Below, piece after piece: positions 1 through 9,131 of a stretch of 38,312 bases of DNA. This stretch comes from Halieaceae bacterium. GTDB taxonomy: Bacteria > Pseudomonadota > Gammaproteobacteria > Pseudomonadales > Halieaceae. The stretch lies in the NCBI GenBank assembly GCA_028277365.1, contig JANQGK010000054.1, positions 1-38,312 of the forward strand, read 5' to 3'. Under the pieces are notes generated by a model. The model was not told the DNA's origin and searched no databases. It was given only the letters and a program-made list of their open reading frames with translations. The position numbers and the translations under genes are program-made. Numbering within the stretch: position 1 is the stretch's first letter; every line of letters starts with the position of its first letter.

Positions 1-248
1 GGCGCGGCAGACTGGCCGGATTTGTCATCCGCCTCGTCGAACAGGCCGGCGGCGATGCCGGCCTGGTTGCGGGTTTCTTCCTCGCAGACCTGCGGGTTAC
101 CACCACAGATTTCGCAGGCGGTGTCCATACCCAGGGCGCCGATGCCGCCACAGGAGCCCTTGATGGGCTTGTTGGAAAAGATCACGCCCACCGCCATGCC
201 GGCGATGACGAGTCCGAATACCAGTGCTGCAAAAAAGAAGGTAGCCAT
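1..248 (-). CDS. nqrM: Na+-NQR maturation protein NqrM (3' end off window)
   Basis: Reading from the ATG at 248 gives 82 codons with no stop before the left edge, so the C-terminus lies outside the window. The protein starts with one hydrophobic segment (about residues 3-24), followed by a short Cys-rich stretch with Cys33, Cys45, Cys48 and Cys55 (motifs KGSCGG and [11 protein letters not shown]). This is the DUF539/NqrM pattern. NqrM is known to be needed for assembly of Na+-NQR, probably for delivering iron to the Cys-ligated centre shared by NqrD and NqrE. It lies 28 nt downstream of apbE, the other NQR maturation factor, which agrees with the role. Its membership of the nqr transcription unit is inferred from spacing. 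Confidence 0.88.
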   Translation of the reverse strand, partial: MATFFFAALVFGLVIAGMAVGVIFSNKPIKGSCGGIGALGMDTACEICGGNPQVCEEETRNQAGIAAGLFDEADDKSGQSAA

Positions 249-276
249 AGCGGGTATTTTACTGGATTCTCCGGGC

Positions 277-1329
277 TTATTCGATGCTGCGCAGCAGCGG
301 CGCCATGGCCGGCGTGCTGCTGGCGGTGAATTCATCACCGTCGCGACTGATGAAGTAGACCGCGAGCTCCTCGTTTAGTGCCGTCGCCAGCGCCTGCTCG
401 CTGCCAAGCACCGTCAGCGCAGTCGCCCAGGCGTCGGCCATGGTGGCGCTTTCGTGGATCACCGTAACCGACACCAGGTCGTGCCGCACCGGCGCTCCCG
501 TGCGCGGGTCGATGGTGTGGGAATAGCGCACGCCGTCAACCTCGAAGAAGTTGCGGTAGTCCCCAGAGGTGGCGACGGCAGCGTTGTGCAGCGTCACCGC
601 CACCTCGGCGGCGCGCTCCCCTGCCTGAGGCCGCTCCACGGCGATGCGCCAGGGTTCGTTGCGCGGGTTCAGGCCCGCCACGCGAATCTCGCCGCCGATT
701 TCTACCAGGTAGCGGTCGATGCCCTGGGCCTCCAGCCAGCCGGCCACCTGGTCCACGCCAAAGCCCTTGGCGATCGAGGAGAAGTCCACCGACATATCCG
801 CGGGCTTGCGCAGAGCCGGCCGGGCCCGATCGAATTCCAGCCGCTGCTGACCCACATCGGCCAGCGCCGCAGCGACGGCATCTTCCGCCGGAACCTCCTC
901 GCCCATGGCAGGCCCCATACCGGCCGCGCCAAAACCCCACAGATCAACCAACGGCGCCACGGTTACATCATAGGCGCCGTAGCTGGCCTCACTGACGGTG
1001 CGCGCCATCTCGAATACATCGGCAAAGTCCTGGCTCAGGGTAAACCACTCCTCGGCCGGGGCGCTGTTGAAGCGGGTGATCTCCGAATCCTCGCGCCAGG
1101 TGGACATGCTGGCATTGACCGCCTCCAGCACCGCCTCAACACCCAGGTGCACCTGCTCCGGGGTCGGCTGTCCGTCACCGGACAGCCAGGTGATGTTGTA
1201 GCGGGTGCCCATGGTGGCGCCGGTGAGGCGCAGGGTCTCCGGCGGTGGCTCGGCACAGGCGGAGAGCAGGACACCCAGAAACAGAGAAGCCGGCGACCAG
1301 CGCCGGCTTCTGTCGATTGGCGCGACCAT
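277..1329 (-). CDS. apbE: FAD:protein FMN transferase, lipoprotein
   Basis: A 350-residue ApbE-family enzyme that moves FMN from FAD onto a Thr of target proteins, here very likely NqrB and NqrC. I chose the ATG at 1329 because it overlaps the TAA of nqrF by one base (TAATG), which suggests translational coupling. The longer upstream reading only runs back through nqrF. The N-terminus is a lipoprotein signal: a basic start, a hydrophobic stretch, then lipobox LLSAC with Cys25, so the enzyme should be anchored on the periplasmic face where its targets are modified. Family motifs visible in order are [63 protein letters not shown] and the C-terminal [10 protein letters not shown]. Length is normal for the family. 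Confidence 0.95.
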   Translation of the reverse strand: MVAPIDRSRRWSPASLFLGVLLSACAEPPPETLRLTGATMGTRYNITWLSGDGQPTPEQVHLGVEAVLEAVNASMSTWREDSEITRFNSAPAEEWFTLSQDFADVFEMARTVSEASYGAYDVTVAPLVDLWGFGAAGMGPAMGEEVPAEDAVAAALADVGQQRLEFDRARPALRKPADMSVDFSSIAKGFGVDQVAGWLEAQGIDRYLVEIGGEIRVAGLNPRNEPWRIAVERPQAGERAAEVAVTLHNAAVATSGDYRNFFEVDGVRYSHTIDPRTGAPVRHDLVSVTVIHESATMADAWATALTVLGSEQALATALNEELAVYFISRDGDEFTASSTPAMAPLLRSIE

Positions 1330-2549
1330 TAGCCGCCGAAATCGTCGAGCATGATGTTCTCGGGCTCCACACCCAGGTCGGTGAGCATGGAAATCACTGC
1401 CGCGTTCATCATGGGCGGCCCACACATATAGAACTCGCAATCTTCGGGAGCGGGGTGGTCCTTCAGGTACTGCTCGTACAGGACGTTGTGGATAAAGCCG
1501 GTCAGGCCGTCCCAATTGTCTTCGGGCTGCGGGTCGGAAAGGGCCACGTGCCAATCGAAGTTATCGTTTTCGGCCTGCAGCTGGTCGTACTCCTCGCCGT
1601 AAAACATCTCGCGCAGGGAGCGAGCGCCGTACCAGAAGCTGATCTTGCGCTTGCTGCTGAGGCGCTTGAGCTGATCGAACAGGTGCGATCGCATGGGCGC
1701 CATGCCGGCGCCACCGCCGATGAAGACCATCTCGGCCTCGGTCTCCTTGGCGAAGAATTCACCGAAGGGGCCGTACACCTTCACCTTGTCGCCGGGCTTC
1801 AGGTTGAAGACCCAGGAGGACATGATGCCGGGAGGAATGCCTTCGCTACCGGGCGGCGGCGTGGCCACGCGGATGTTGAACTTCACGATGCCCTTCTCTT
1901 CCGGGAAGTTGGCCATGGAGTAGGCGCGAATCGTGGTTTCCTTGCACTCGCTCTCCAGCTTGAAGAAGCCGAAGCGTTCCCAGTCGCCGCGGTACTCTTC
2001 CTCGATATCAAAGTCAGCGTACTTCACGTGGTGGGGCGGGCACTCCAGCTGCACGTAACCACCGGCACGGAAGTCGACGTTCTCGCCCTCGGGCAGCTTC
2101 AGGGTCAGCTCCTTGATGAAGGTCGCCACATTGGGGTTGGAGACCACCTCGCACTCCCACTGCTTGACGCCGAACACTTCTTCCGGCACCTCGATCTTCA
2201 TATCCTGCTTGACCGGAGTCTGGCAGCTCAGGCGCCAGCCCTCACCAGCCTCGCGGCGGGTGAAGTGAGTGGCTTCGGTGGGCAGCATGGCGCCGCCGCC
2301 CTCGTTGACAATGCACTTGCACTGGGCGCAGGTACCGCCGCCACCGCAGGCAGAAGCGAGGAAGATATCGTTGGCAGACAGGGTCTGCAGCAGCTTGTCG
2401 CCGGCAGGCACCTGGATTTCTTTCTCGTTGTTGATGAGGATCGTCACGTCACCGGTGGCGACCAGTCGAGAACGTGCCACCAGGATGACGGCGACCAGCG
2501 CCAGCACCACGGCGGTAAACATTACGACACCAAAAACAATGGTTTCCAT
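1329..2549 (-). CDS. nqrF: Na+-NQR subunit F, NADH dehydrogenase flavoprotein
   Basis: A 406-residue subunit that oxidises NADH and feeds electrons into the Na+ pump. One N-terminal membrane helix (about residues 4-27) is followed by a plant-type [2Fe-2S] ferredoxin domain with ligands Cys68, Cys74, Cys77 and Cys109. Then comes a ferredoxin-reductase domain with the FAD motif RAYS (residues 208-211) and a C-terminal NADH-binding lobe ([18 protein letters not shown]). The Cys spacing and total length match the Vibrio protein as remembered. It starts 15 nt after nqrE and its stop overlaps the apbE start by one base. Nothing looks damaged. Confidence 0.98.
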   Translation of the reverse strand: METIVFGVVMFTAVVLALVAVILVARSRLVATGDVTILINNEKEIQVPAGDKLLQTLSANDIFLASACGGGGTCAQCKCIVNEGGGAMLPTEATHFTRREAGEGWRLSCQTPVKQDMKIEVPEEVFGVKQWECEVVSNPNVATFIKELTLKLPEGENVDFRAGGYVQLECPPHHVKYADFDIEEEYRGDWERFGFFKLESECKETTIRAYSMANFPEEKGIVKFNIRVATPPPGSEGIPPGIMSSWVFNLKPGDKVKVYGPFGEFFAKETEAEMVFIGGGAGMAPMRSHLFDQLKRLSSKRKISFWYGARSLREMFYGEEYDQLQAENDNFDWHVALSDPQPEDNWDGLTGFIHNVLYEQYLKDHPAPEDCEFYMCGPPMMNAAVISMLTDLGVEPENIMLDDFGG

Positions 2550-2564
2550 AAAACAGCGTCCCGC

Positions 2565-3173
2565 TTACAGATCAATTCCGCCGAAGGACATAAAGCCCAA
2601 CGACATCAGTCCCACGATAATGAAGGTTATACCCAGGCCCTGCAGGCCCTGTGGAACATCTGAATACTTTAGTTTCTCGCGAATCCCCGCCAGCGCCGTG
2701 ATGGCCAGCGCAAAGCCGACGCCGGAACCGGCGCCGAACACCACGCTCTCGGTAAAGTTGTAGTCGCGCTCCACCATCCACAGGGCGGAACCGAGAATCG
2801 CGCAGTTCACGGTAATCAGCGGCAGGAACACGCCCAGCGCGTTGTAGAGCGCCGGCACATACTTGTCGAGAAACATCTCGAGTATCTGCACAATCGCGGC
2901 GATCACGCCGATGTAGCTCAGCAGACCCAGGAAACTCAAGTCCACGTCGGGGAAACCGGCCCAGGCCAGCGCGCCATCGGCCAGCAGGTAGTTGTAGATC
3001 AGGTTGTTGACCGGCACGGTGATGGTCAGTACCACGACCACAGCGATGCCGAGACCGATGGCGGCCTGGATCTTCTTGGACACGGCAATAAAGGTGCACA
3101 TGCCGAGGAAAAAGGCCAGCGCCATGTTCTCGATGAACACGGCGCGGATGAACATACTCAGGTAGTACTCCAC
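2565..3173 (-). CDS. nqrE: Na+-NQR subunit E, membrane subunit
   Basis: A 202-residue integral membrane protein with about six hydrophobic segments. It is one of two homologous subunits (with NqrD) that sit back to back in the membrane and bind an iron or [2Fe-2S] centre through paired Cys residues. The candidates here are Cys26 (LGMCTF) and Cys124 (TVNCAI). The opening [16 protein letters not shown] and the segment [12 protein letters not shown] are typical NqrE. The start codon is directly adjacent to the stop of nqrD with no gap, so the two are almost certainly co-translated. Confidence 0.97.
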   Translation of the reverse strand: MEYYLSMFIRAVFIENMALAFFLGMCTFIAVSKKIQAAIGLGIAVVVVLTITVPVNNLIYNYLLADGALAWAGFPDVDLSFLGLLSYIGVIAAIVQILEMFLDKYVPALYNALGVFLPLITVNCAILGSALWMVERDYNFTESVVFGAGSGVGFALAITALAGIREKLKYSDVPQGLQGLGITFIIVGLMSLGFMSFGGIDL

Positions 3174-3836
3174 TTACGCACCCTCCCTTGCCACCACGTG
3201 GGAGGCCAGCTTGAATTCCGGCTCCTCCACCTGCTCGGTCTTCCAGGCGCGCAGGGCCCAGATCAGCAGGCCGATGATGAAGAAAGCGCTGGGTGACAGC
3301 AGTAAGAGGCCGTTGGGGTTGTACCAGCCACCTTCGGTGACCAGCGGCAGCACCTCAACGCCAAACAGCGTACCGGCACCAAACAGCTCGCGGATAAAGC
3401 CCACCGTCAGCAGCACCACGCTGTAACCCAGGCCGTTGCCCAGCCCGTCGACAAAGCTCTCGAAAGGCGGGTTCTTCATGGCGAAAGCTTCGGCGCGGCC
3501 CATCACGATACAGTTGGTGATGATCAGCCCCACAAACACCGACAGCTGCTTGCTGATCTCGTAGGCCACGGCCTTGAGCACCTGGTCCACCACGATCACC
3601 AGCGAGGCGATAACCGTCATCTGCACGATGATGCGGATGTTGTTGGGAATCTGGTTGCGGATCAGGGCGATAGTCAAATTGGAGAACGCCACCACTGTGG
3701 TCAGCGCGATACACATTACCAGACTGACGCTCATTGATGTGGTAACCGCCAGCGCCGAGCAAATCCCGAGGATCTGCAGGCCGATTGGATTGTTGTTGAA
3801 AATCGGATCCGTGAGGGTTTTCTTCATCTCTGACAT
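3174..3836 (-). CDS. nqrD: Na+-NQR subunit D, membrane subunit
   Basis: A 220-residue integral membrane protein, homologous to NqrE, with about six hydrophobic segments. Cys26 (GICSAL) and Cys109 ([14 protein letters not shown]) are the expected ligands of the intramembrane iron centre. They sit three residues before the Vibrio positions, as expected from a slightly shorter N-terminus. The N-terminal [21 protein letters not shown] block is characteristic. One base separates it from nqrC. Part of the nqrABCDEF unit. Confidence 0.97.
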   Translation of the reverse strand: MSEMKKTLTDPIFNNNPIGLQILGICSALAVTTSMSVSLVMCIALTTVVAFSNLTIALIRNQIPNNIRIIVQMTVIASLVIVVDQVLKAVAYEISKQLSVFVGLIITNCIVMGRAEAFAMKNPPFESFVDGLGNGLGYSVVLLTVGFIRELFGAGTLFGVEVLPLVTEGGWYNPNGLLLLSPSAFFIIGLLIWALRAWKTEQVEEPEFKLASHVVAREGA

Positions 3837-3837
3837 A

Positions 3838-4608
3838 TCAGGCCTCCCCCGCCTTGAGGCTGGACAGGAACGGCCCGTAGCCGTTATCTCCCAACCAGAA
3901 CTGCACCAAATTGTTTACACCTCGGGTGGTCAGAGTGGCGCCGCTAAGACCGTCCACCTTGTAGGCGGCCGTAGAGCTCTCTCTGTCAACGGAGCCCTTG
4001 ATCACTTCGATCGCCACTTCCCCGTCGCGGTAAGCGAGCTTGCCGGGCCACAGGCTCTTCCAGCGCGGGTTGTCCACCTCGCCGCCCAGTCCGGGCGTTT
4101 CCTTATGTTCATAGAAGCCGATACCGACCACCGTCTGGATGTCACTTTCCAGCGCCAGGAAACCGTACATCTGGCCCCACAGACCGGCGCCGCGCACCGG
4201 GATGATGACGGTCTCGGGCTGGTCGGCGTCACCGACGATGTAGACCACGCCGACGTTTTCACGACGGCCGATCTTGGCGGTGTCTTGCTCGGAGCCGAGC
4301 GGGCTGGACCGGGATGGATCCTTGGCCGCCTGCACCTGGTCGAAGGCCTGCGGGTCCACCGCGTCGGTGAACTCTCCGGTGTCCATATTGACCGCGCGGG
4401 CGGTGATATTGGCAAACTGCTCCGATACCGGCACGCCGGGCTCCAGCAGCCCCGCCGCGGCGAGGATGTTGCGCTGCCGGTCTTCCTTCACATTGGCCTG
4501 CTGGGCGGGCTTGAGAATCACCGCCGCAGCCGAGACCAGTACCGAACAGACGATGCACAGCGCCAGGGCGACTCTGATGGTTTTACCAACGGTATCCTTC
4601 TTAGACAC
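3838..4608 (-). CDS. nqrC: Na+-NQR subunit C, FMN-carrying subunit
   Basis: A 256-residue subunit with one N-terminal membrane helix (about residues 11-31) and a periplasmic FMN-binding domain. The flavinylation motif DGLSGATLT ends at Thr227. ApbE would attach FMN covalently by a phosphoester bond to a Thr in this motif; I do not fix which of the two Thr from sequence alone. Other family signatures are ETPGLGGEV and a GLWG segment, and the C-terminal [12 protein letters not shown] is typical. The first 8 nt overlap the 3' end of nqrB, so translation is probably coupled. Confidence 0.97.
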   Translation of the reverse strand: MSKKDTVGKTIRVALALCIVCSVLVSAAAVILKPAQQANVKEDRQRNILAAAGLLEPGVPVSEQFANITARAVNMDTGEFTDAVDPQAFDQVQAAKDPSRSSPLGSEQDTAKIGRRENVGVVYIVGDADQPETVIIPVRGAGLWGQMYGFLALESDIQTVVGIGFYEHKETPGLGGEVDNPRWKSLWPGKLAYRDGEVAIEVIKGSVDRESSTAAYKVDGLSGATLTTRGVNNLVQFWLGDNGYGPFLSSLKAGEA

Positions 4609-5791
4609 GGGCCAGCCTCCGCTTGATGTTCGACTGCACCACGAAATGGTCGATCAGCGGCGCGAACAGGTTAGCAAACAGGATCGCCAGCATAATGCCC
4701 TCCGGAAAGGCCGGGTTCACGACCCGGATCAATACCGTCATCACACCAATCAATACGCCGAACCAGATCTTGCCGATATTGGTCATGGCGGCAGACACCG
4801 GATCGGTAGCCATGAAGATCATGCCAAAGGCAAAGCCGCCCACGGTCAGGTGCCAGTACCAGGGCATGGCAAAGGCCGGGTTGGAGTCGCTGCCGATGGC
4901 ATTGAACAGGGTGCTCAGGGCAAACATGCCGACAAACACGCCCAGCACGATGCGCCAGGCCGCCACGCGGGTGTAGAGCATCAACACACCGCCCAGCAGA
5001 ATCGCCAGGGTCGAAGTCTCACCAATGGAGCCGTGGATGTTGCCCAGGAAGGTGTCCATCCAGCTCATCTGCGCCTGCAGCGCTTCCATGCCCTCGGAGG
5101 CCACGATCGACAGTGCGGTGGCACCGGTGTAGCCGTCGACGGCGGTCCATACCGCGTCACCGGAAATCTGCGCCGGGTAGGCAAAGTACAGGAATGCGCG
5201 GCCGGTCAGCGCCGGGTTGAGGAAATTCTTGCCGGTGCCGCCGAACACTTCCTTGCCAATCACCACGCCGAAGCTGATGCCCATAGCCACCTGCCACAGG
5301 GGCAGATCCGGTGGGCAGATTAGCGCGAACAGCACCGAGGTAACGAAGAAGCCTTCGTTTACCTCGTGGCCGCGCTTGATGGCAAACAGGATCTCCCAGC
5401 TGATGCCTACCAGAAAGGTGACGGCGTAGATGGGCAGAAAGTAAATCGCCCCGAAGATAAAGCAGTCGATCAGGCTGTTGGGATCAGTGGCGCCGAACAG
5501 ATTGATCAGCGGTGCATGCCAGTCATTGATGCTACCGGCGCCTGCTTCCACCAGCGTGTTGGCGTGAAAGCCCAAGTTCCACATGCCGTAAAACATGGCC
5601 GGGAAGGTGGCCAACCACACGGTAATCATGATGCGCTTCAGGTCCACTCCGTCGCGCACGTGCGCGGTGGTACGGGTGGTCGACGATGGCGAGTACAGGA
5701 ACGTGTCGAATACCTCGTACAGCGCGTAGTATTTCTCGAACTTGCCGCCTTCCTGGAAGTGGTGCTCGATGCTGTCGAAAAACTTCCGCAT
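4601..5791 (-). CDS. nqrB: Na+-NQR subunit B, FMN-carrying membrane subunit
   Basis: A 396-residue polytopic membrane protein and the central Na+-translocating subunit. It carries covalent FMN and takes part in riboflavin and quinone binding. The motif [10 protein letters not shown] (residues 219-228) includes the expected FMN-accepting Thr225. Typical blocks include the cytoplasmic N-terminus ([24 protein letters not shown]), [22 protein letters not shown] and FMATDPVSA. The 3' end overlaps nqrC by 8 nt and 5 nt separate it from nqrA. Confidence 0.98.
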   Translation of the reverse strand: MRKFFDSIEHHFQEGGKFEKYYALYEVFDTFLYSPSSTTRTTAHVRDGVDLKRIMITVWLATFPAMFYGMWNLGFHANTLVEAGAGSINDWHAPLINLFGATDPNSLIDCFIFGAIYFLPIYAVTFLVGISWEILFAIKRGHEVNEGFFVTSVLFALICPPDLPLWQVAMGISFGVVIGKEVFGGTGKNFLNPALTGRAFLYFAYPAQISGDAVWTAVDGYTGATALSIVASEGMEALQAQMSWMDTFLGNIHGSIGETSTLAILLGGVLMLYTRVAAWRIVLGVFVGMFALSTLFNAIGSDSNPAFAMPWYWHLTVGGFAFGMIFMATDPVSAAMTNIGKIWFGVLIGVMTVLIRVVNPAFPEGIMLAILFANLFAPLIDHFVVQSNIKRRLARV

Positions 5792-5796
5792 GAGAT

Positions 5797-7155
5797 TTAA
5801 CCCTCCTTCTCTATGCGCATGAGGTTGTCGCGAAGAATCGGACCGTATTCATATTTGCCGGGGCACACGTAGGTGCACAGGGCAAGATCCTCCTCTTCCA
5901 GTTCCAGGCAGCCCAGGGCCTGGGCCATTTCGGTGTCACCAACAATCAGTGCGCGCAGCAGCTGGGTCGGCAGTACGTCAAGGGGCATCACGTCTTCATA
6001 GGAGCCCACGGGTACCATGGCACGTTCGCTGCCGTTGGTGGTGGTGGTCATGTCCAGCAGCTTGTTGGGCATGAACTTACTCAAGTATATCGAGAGGTTG
6101 GAGTGCTTGTTGGCGCCCGGGGACAGCCAACCCAGCAGCTCGCGCTCGGTACCTTCCCGCAGCACGCTCACCTGCTGGTGATAGCGTCCCAGGTAGGAAG
6201 TACCGGACTGCACGCGGCGACCGCCGAGCACCGAGCCGGAGATAACGCGGTTGTTGCCCTCGGCCAGTTCACCGGCGCACAGGGCCTCAATGTCGGCACC
6301 GAGACGGGTGCGCAGCAGGCGCGGTTCGCGCACCTGCGGCCCCCCCAGGGCGATGACGCGTTCCGTATACAGGCGGCCGTCGAGGAACAGGCGGCCAATG
6401 GCAATAACGTCCTGGTAGCCAACCGTCCACACCGTCTTGCCGGGACCTACCGGGTCCAGATGATGAATATGGGTGCCAGCCAGGCCTGCGGGATGCGGAC
6501 CGGCAAAACTTTCCACGCGAATGTTGTCTGCGCCGCCGGCAGGCACCTCGGCGCCAGGGCCGGTGCAGACGTAAACTTTGCCGGCCGTCAGCTTCGCCAG
6601 CAGGTCCTGGCCCAGAGCAAAGGCCTCGCCCTGCTCGGCGATAATGACTGCGGGTTCAGCCGCCAGCGGCTGGGTATCGATGGCGGTAATAAAAATGGCC
6701 GCGGGTTCGCTGTCGACTGCCGGCACCCTGCTGAAAGGCCGGGTGCGCAGGCCGGCCCACTGTCCGGATTGAATCAGCTGCTCGCGGATGCTGGCCGCTT
6801 CCAGGCCGCGGGCCGCGTCTGCGCTGTAGGCGGGAAATTGCTCAGCGTCCTCCACACCCTCGGCGACGTCGATCACCACCGACTGCAATACCCGGCGGGC
6901 GCCGCGGTTGATGGCGGAGACGGTGCCACCGGCCGGAGCCGTATAGCGCACGCCTGCAGTCTTCTTGTCGGTGAAGAGCAGCTGACCTAGTTTTACCTGG
7001 TCGCCTACCTGCACTTCCATGGTCGGTTTCATACCGACGTAATCGAAACCAACGACTGCCACAGCGCGGACTGAAGAGGCAGGCTTCGCCCCGTCAATCT
7101 CCTGCGACGGCCTGCCGGAAATTGGAATTTCCAGCCCCCGCTTGAGCTTTATCAT
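5797..7155 (-). CDS. nqrA: Na+-NQR subunit A
   Basis: A 452-residue peripheral subunit with no membrane helix; it binds quinone and docks on the membrane part of the pump. The N-terminus [16 protein letters not shown] and the segments [35 protein letters not shown] and [16 protein letters not shown] are diagnostic. It is the first gene of the nqr operon. A TATAAT -10 box lies at 7236-7241, giving a leader of about 75 nt. The ribosome site before the ATG is weak by eye, so initiation may depend on leader structure; that last point is speculation. Confidence 0.97.
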   Translation of the reverse strand: MIKLKRGLEIPISGRPSQEIDGAKPASSVRAVAVVGFDYVGMKPTMEVQVGDQVKLGQLLFTDKKTAGVRYTAPAGGTVSAINRGARRVLQSVVIDVAEGVEDAEQFPAYSADAARGLEAASIREQLIQSGQWAGLRTRPFSRVPAVDSEPAAIFITAIDTQPLAAEPAVIIAEQGEAFALGQDLLAKLTAGKVYVCTGPGAEVPAGGADNIRVESFAGPHPAGLAGTHIHHLDPVGPGKTVWTVGYQDVIAIGRLFLDGRLYTERVIALGGPQVREPRLLRTRLGADIEALCAGELAEGNNRVISGSVLGGRRVQSGTSYLGRYHQQVSVLREGTERELLGWLSPGANKHSNLSIYLSKFMPNKLLDMTTTTNGSERAMVPVGSYEDVMPLDVLPTQLLRALIVGDTEMAQALGCLELEEEDLALCTYVCPGKYEYGPILRDNLMRIEKEG

Positions 7156-7204
7156 TCGTTCTAGCCTGATTGTGAGTTGTAGCTGTTGTGTCGCTTGAAA
7201 AGCT

Positions 7205-7241
7205 GGCTCTTACAGCATCCCCGAGAGCCGCGCGCATTATA
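7205..7241 (-). promoter_or_regulatory. nqr operon promoter (-10) and leader stem-loop
   Basis: On the minus strand a perfect TATAAT lies at 7241-7236. The best -35 at normal spacing is poor (TGGCGA), so an activator may be needed. Transcription would begin near 7229, exactly where a 6-bp stem (GGCTCT/AGAGCC, 7205-7210 with 7224-7229) starts. A 5' terminal stem-loop of this kind often protects mRNA; its role here is inference. Confidence 0.5.
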
Positions 7242-7378
7242 CGGAATACCGCCCGTGATCGCCACGGTCAGCGCGGTTTAGCCGCTGATTTGTCTCAGTT
7301 TTTTCCGATCTGACACTGCGGGGAAAGTTTGCTTATTTCCAGCGAGCTGGAATTCAGCCATCTGTCCCGGAATCACCC

Positions 7379-7432
7379 AAAAAAAGTGGGGACAGACCAC
7401 GCTCTTCATCGGAAAAGCGTGGTCTGTCCCCA
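7379..7432 (-). terminator. Rho-independent terminator of gap, REP-like hairpin
   Basis: A perfect 17-bp inverted repeat (7387-7403 with 7416-7432, arm core GGGGACAGACC) has a 12-nt loop. On the minus strand it is followed by seven T (7385-7379). It lies just downstream of the GAPDH stop at 7449 and so fits as its terminator. From memory, GGTCTGTCCCC arms also occur in dispersed REP-type hairpins linked to Y1/RAYT transposases in gammaproteobacteria, so it may be a co-opted repeat. Confidence 0.85.
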
Positions 7433-7448
7433 TTGTTCTCTCCGGATC

Positions 7449-8921
7449 TCAGACCTTCGCGGGGTACACCGCGTAGTGGACGTTGGCCATCTGTTCGAGA
7501 ATGCGGTGCACCTGGCAGCTATAGCCGAACTCGTTGTCGTACCAGAAGTACAGCGTCGCGTGGGCGCCGTTAACGATAGTGGCCTCGGAATCGAACACGC
7601 AGGCGTGGCGCGAGCCCACGAAGTCCGTGGACACCACCTCCGGTGAGTTCGAGTAGTCGATCTGCTTGTGCAGCGGCGAGTGCAGGGCCATGCGGCGCAG
7701 GTACTCGTTGACTTCTTCGAGGGTGGTCTCGCGGCCCAGCGTCAGGTTGAGAATAGCCATGGATACATTGGGCGTGGGCACGCGGATGGCGTTGCCGGTG
7801 AGCTTGCCCAGTAGCTGCGGCAGCACTTTGCCCACTGCGGTAGCCGCCCCGGTCTCGGTCAGCACCATGTTGAGCGGCGCGCTGCGGCCGCGGCGATTCG
7901 CCTTGTGGTAGTTGTCGATCAGGTTCTGATCGTTGGTATAAGCGTGCACCGTCTCCACGTGACCGTGGAGGATACCGAATTCGTCATCCAGCGCCTTGAG
8001 CGGCGGAGCGATGGCGTTGGTGGTGCAGGAAGCCGCGGAAATCAGCTGGTCGTCGGCGGTAATCTCGTCGTTGTTGATACCGAAGACGATGTTTTTCATG
8101 TCGCCCTTGCCCGGCGCAGTGAGGATCACCTTCGACACACCTTTGGACTTCAGGTGCAGGCTCAGTCCTTCCACGTCGCGCCACATACCGGTGTTGTCGA
8201 TAATGATCGCGTCGTCGATGCCGTACTCGGTGTAGTCGATCTGGTCCGGGGCATCGGCGTAGATCACTTTGATCTCGTTGCCGTTGGCGACAATGGAGCT
8301 GTGCTCCTCGTCGACCCGAATGGTGCCATTAAACGGCCCGTGCACCGAGTCGCGCTGGAGCAGCGTGGCACGCTTGACCAGATCGTTGGCAGCCTTGCCC
8401 TTGCGCACCACCACGGCGCGCAGGCGCAAGGTATCGCCGCCGTCAGCTTTCTCAACCAGCAGCCGCGCCATCAGGCGACCGATGCGGCCGAACCCGTACA
8501 ACACCACATCACGGGGCTTGTCGATGGGCTTGGCATTGCTGCCAATCAGGTCGGCGACCTGCTGCTTGACGTACTTTTTGACGGACAGGCCCTGGGACTT
8601 GCCCTCGGTTTCGTAGCCCACCGCAATGCGACCCACATCGATATGGGCGGTGCCGAGATCCAGGCTCGCCAGTGCCTTGATCACCGGGTAGGTCTCTTTC
8701 TCAGACAGCTCGTTGCGCTCCACCTGCCGCACGTAGCGGTGGTCCTGCATGATGTCCAGCACCGAGCGGTTCACCAGCGAGCGGCCGTAGATGTAGGTTT
8801 TTACGGAGTTTTCACGGGACAGCTTGCCCACCAGCGGGATCATGGCCTCGGCCAGCGCTTCACGCTCCTTCCAGTCCTTGAAATAGTCGTCGGGACGGGG
8901 GCGCGTGCGTTCGGTAATCAT
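7449..8921 (-). CDS. Glyceraldehyde-3-phosphate dehydrogenase, long form
   Basis: A 490-residue GAPDH. The catalytic half is complete: the nucleotide-binding motif GFGRIG is at residues 143-148, the active-site SCTTN has Cys299, and HAYTNDQ follows. About 137 residues precede the Rossmann fold, where classical GAPDH (about 335 residues) has almost none. This extension (FKDWKEREALAEAMIPLVGKL and following) is helical and charged and is not a known catalytic domain to me. A protein of this long type lies beside mfd in Pseudomonas (from memory). The ATG at 8921 is preceded by AAGGA at good spacing. A promoter lies upstream at 8965-8993 and a strong terminator downstream, so it is probably monocistronic. 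Whether it favours glycolysis or gluconeogenesis, and NAD or NADP, cannot be read with confidence. Confidence 0.93.
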   Translation of the reverse strand: MITERTRPRPDDYFKDWKEREALAEAMIPLVGKLSRENSVKTYIYGRSLVNRSVLDIMQDHRYVRQVERNELSEKETYPVIKALASLDLGTAHIDVGRIAVGYETEGKSQGLSVKKYVKQQVADLIGSNAKPIDKPRDVVLYGFGRIGRLMARLLVEKADGGDTLRLRAVVVRKGKAANDLVKRATLLQRDSVHGPFNGTIRVDEEHSSIVANGNEIKVIYADAPDQIDYTEYGIDDAIIIDNTGMWRDVEGLSLHLKSKGVSKVILTAPGKGDMKNIVFGINNDEITADDQLISAASCTTNAIAPPLKALDDEFGILHGHVETVHAYTNDQNLIDNYHKANRRGRSAPLNMVLTETGAATAVGKVLPQLLGKLTGNAIRVPTPNVSMAILNLTLGRETTLEEVNEYLRRMALHSPLHKQIDYSNSPEVVSTDFVGSRHACVFDSEATIVNGAHATLYFWYDNEFGYSCQVHRILEQMANVHYAVYPAKV

Positions 8922-8964
8922 GCTGTTCCTTCAGGTAGTAAAAGGGGGTCTGAAACGGGCGCGT

Positions 8965-8993
8965 ATTATCGTCGCAGAAAGGGCCCAATTCAA
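8965..8993 (-). promoter_or_regulatory. Sigma70-type promoter of the GAPDH gene
   Basis: The minus strand reads TTGAAT (8993-8988), a 17-bp spacer, then GATAAT (8970-8965). This is close to consensus with ideal spacing, 44 bp before the GAPDH start codon. It lies in the divergent region between gap and mfd. Confidence 0.7.
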
Positions 8994-9131
8994 GCGGTGA
9001 AGCCCGCCAAAATGCGGCCTTCCGAGGCGCCCAAAACGCCTCCCCCGGGGCCTCGGCTGCACACCAACTGGTGGCGCCCGGACAAGCTGGCTACAATAGC
9101 GCCCCTTTTCGTATCCAAACCTGTACCCGGA

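Noticed and set aside
1245-2663. A 472-codon plus-strand frame opposite nqrF and apbE
   Set aside because: Antisense shadow: composition is His/Val/Gly-rich and every base is explained by the nqr genes.
7905-9131. Long plus-strand open frame in front of mfd (409 extra codons)
   Set aside because: It runs antisense to the GAPDH gene and has no Mfd homology; the family start fits the ATG at 9132.
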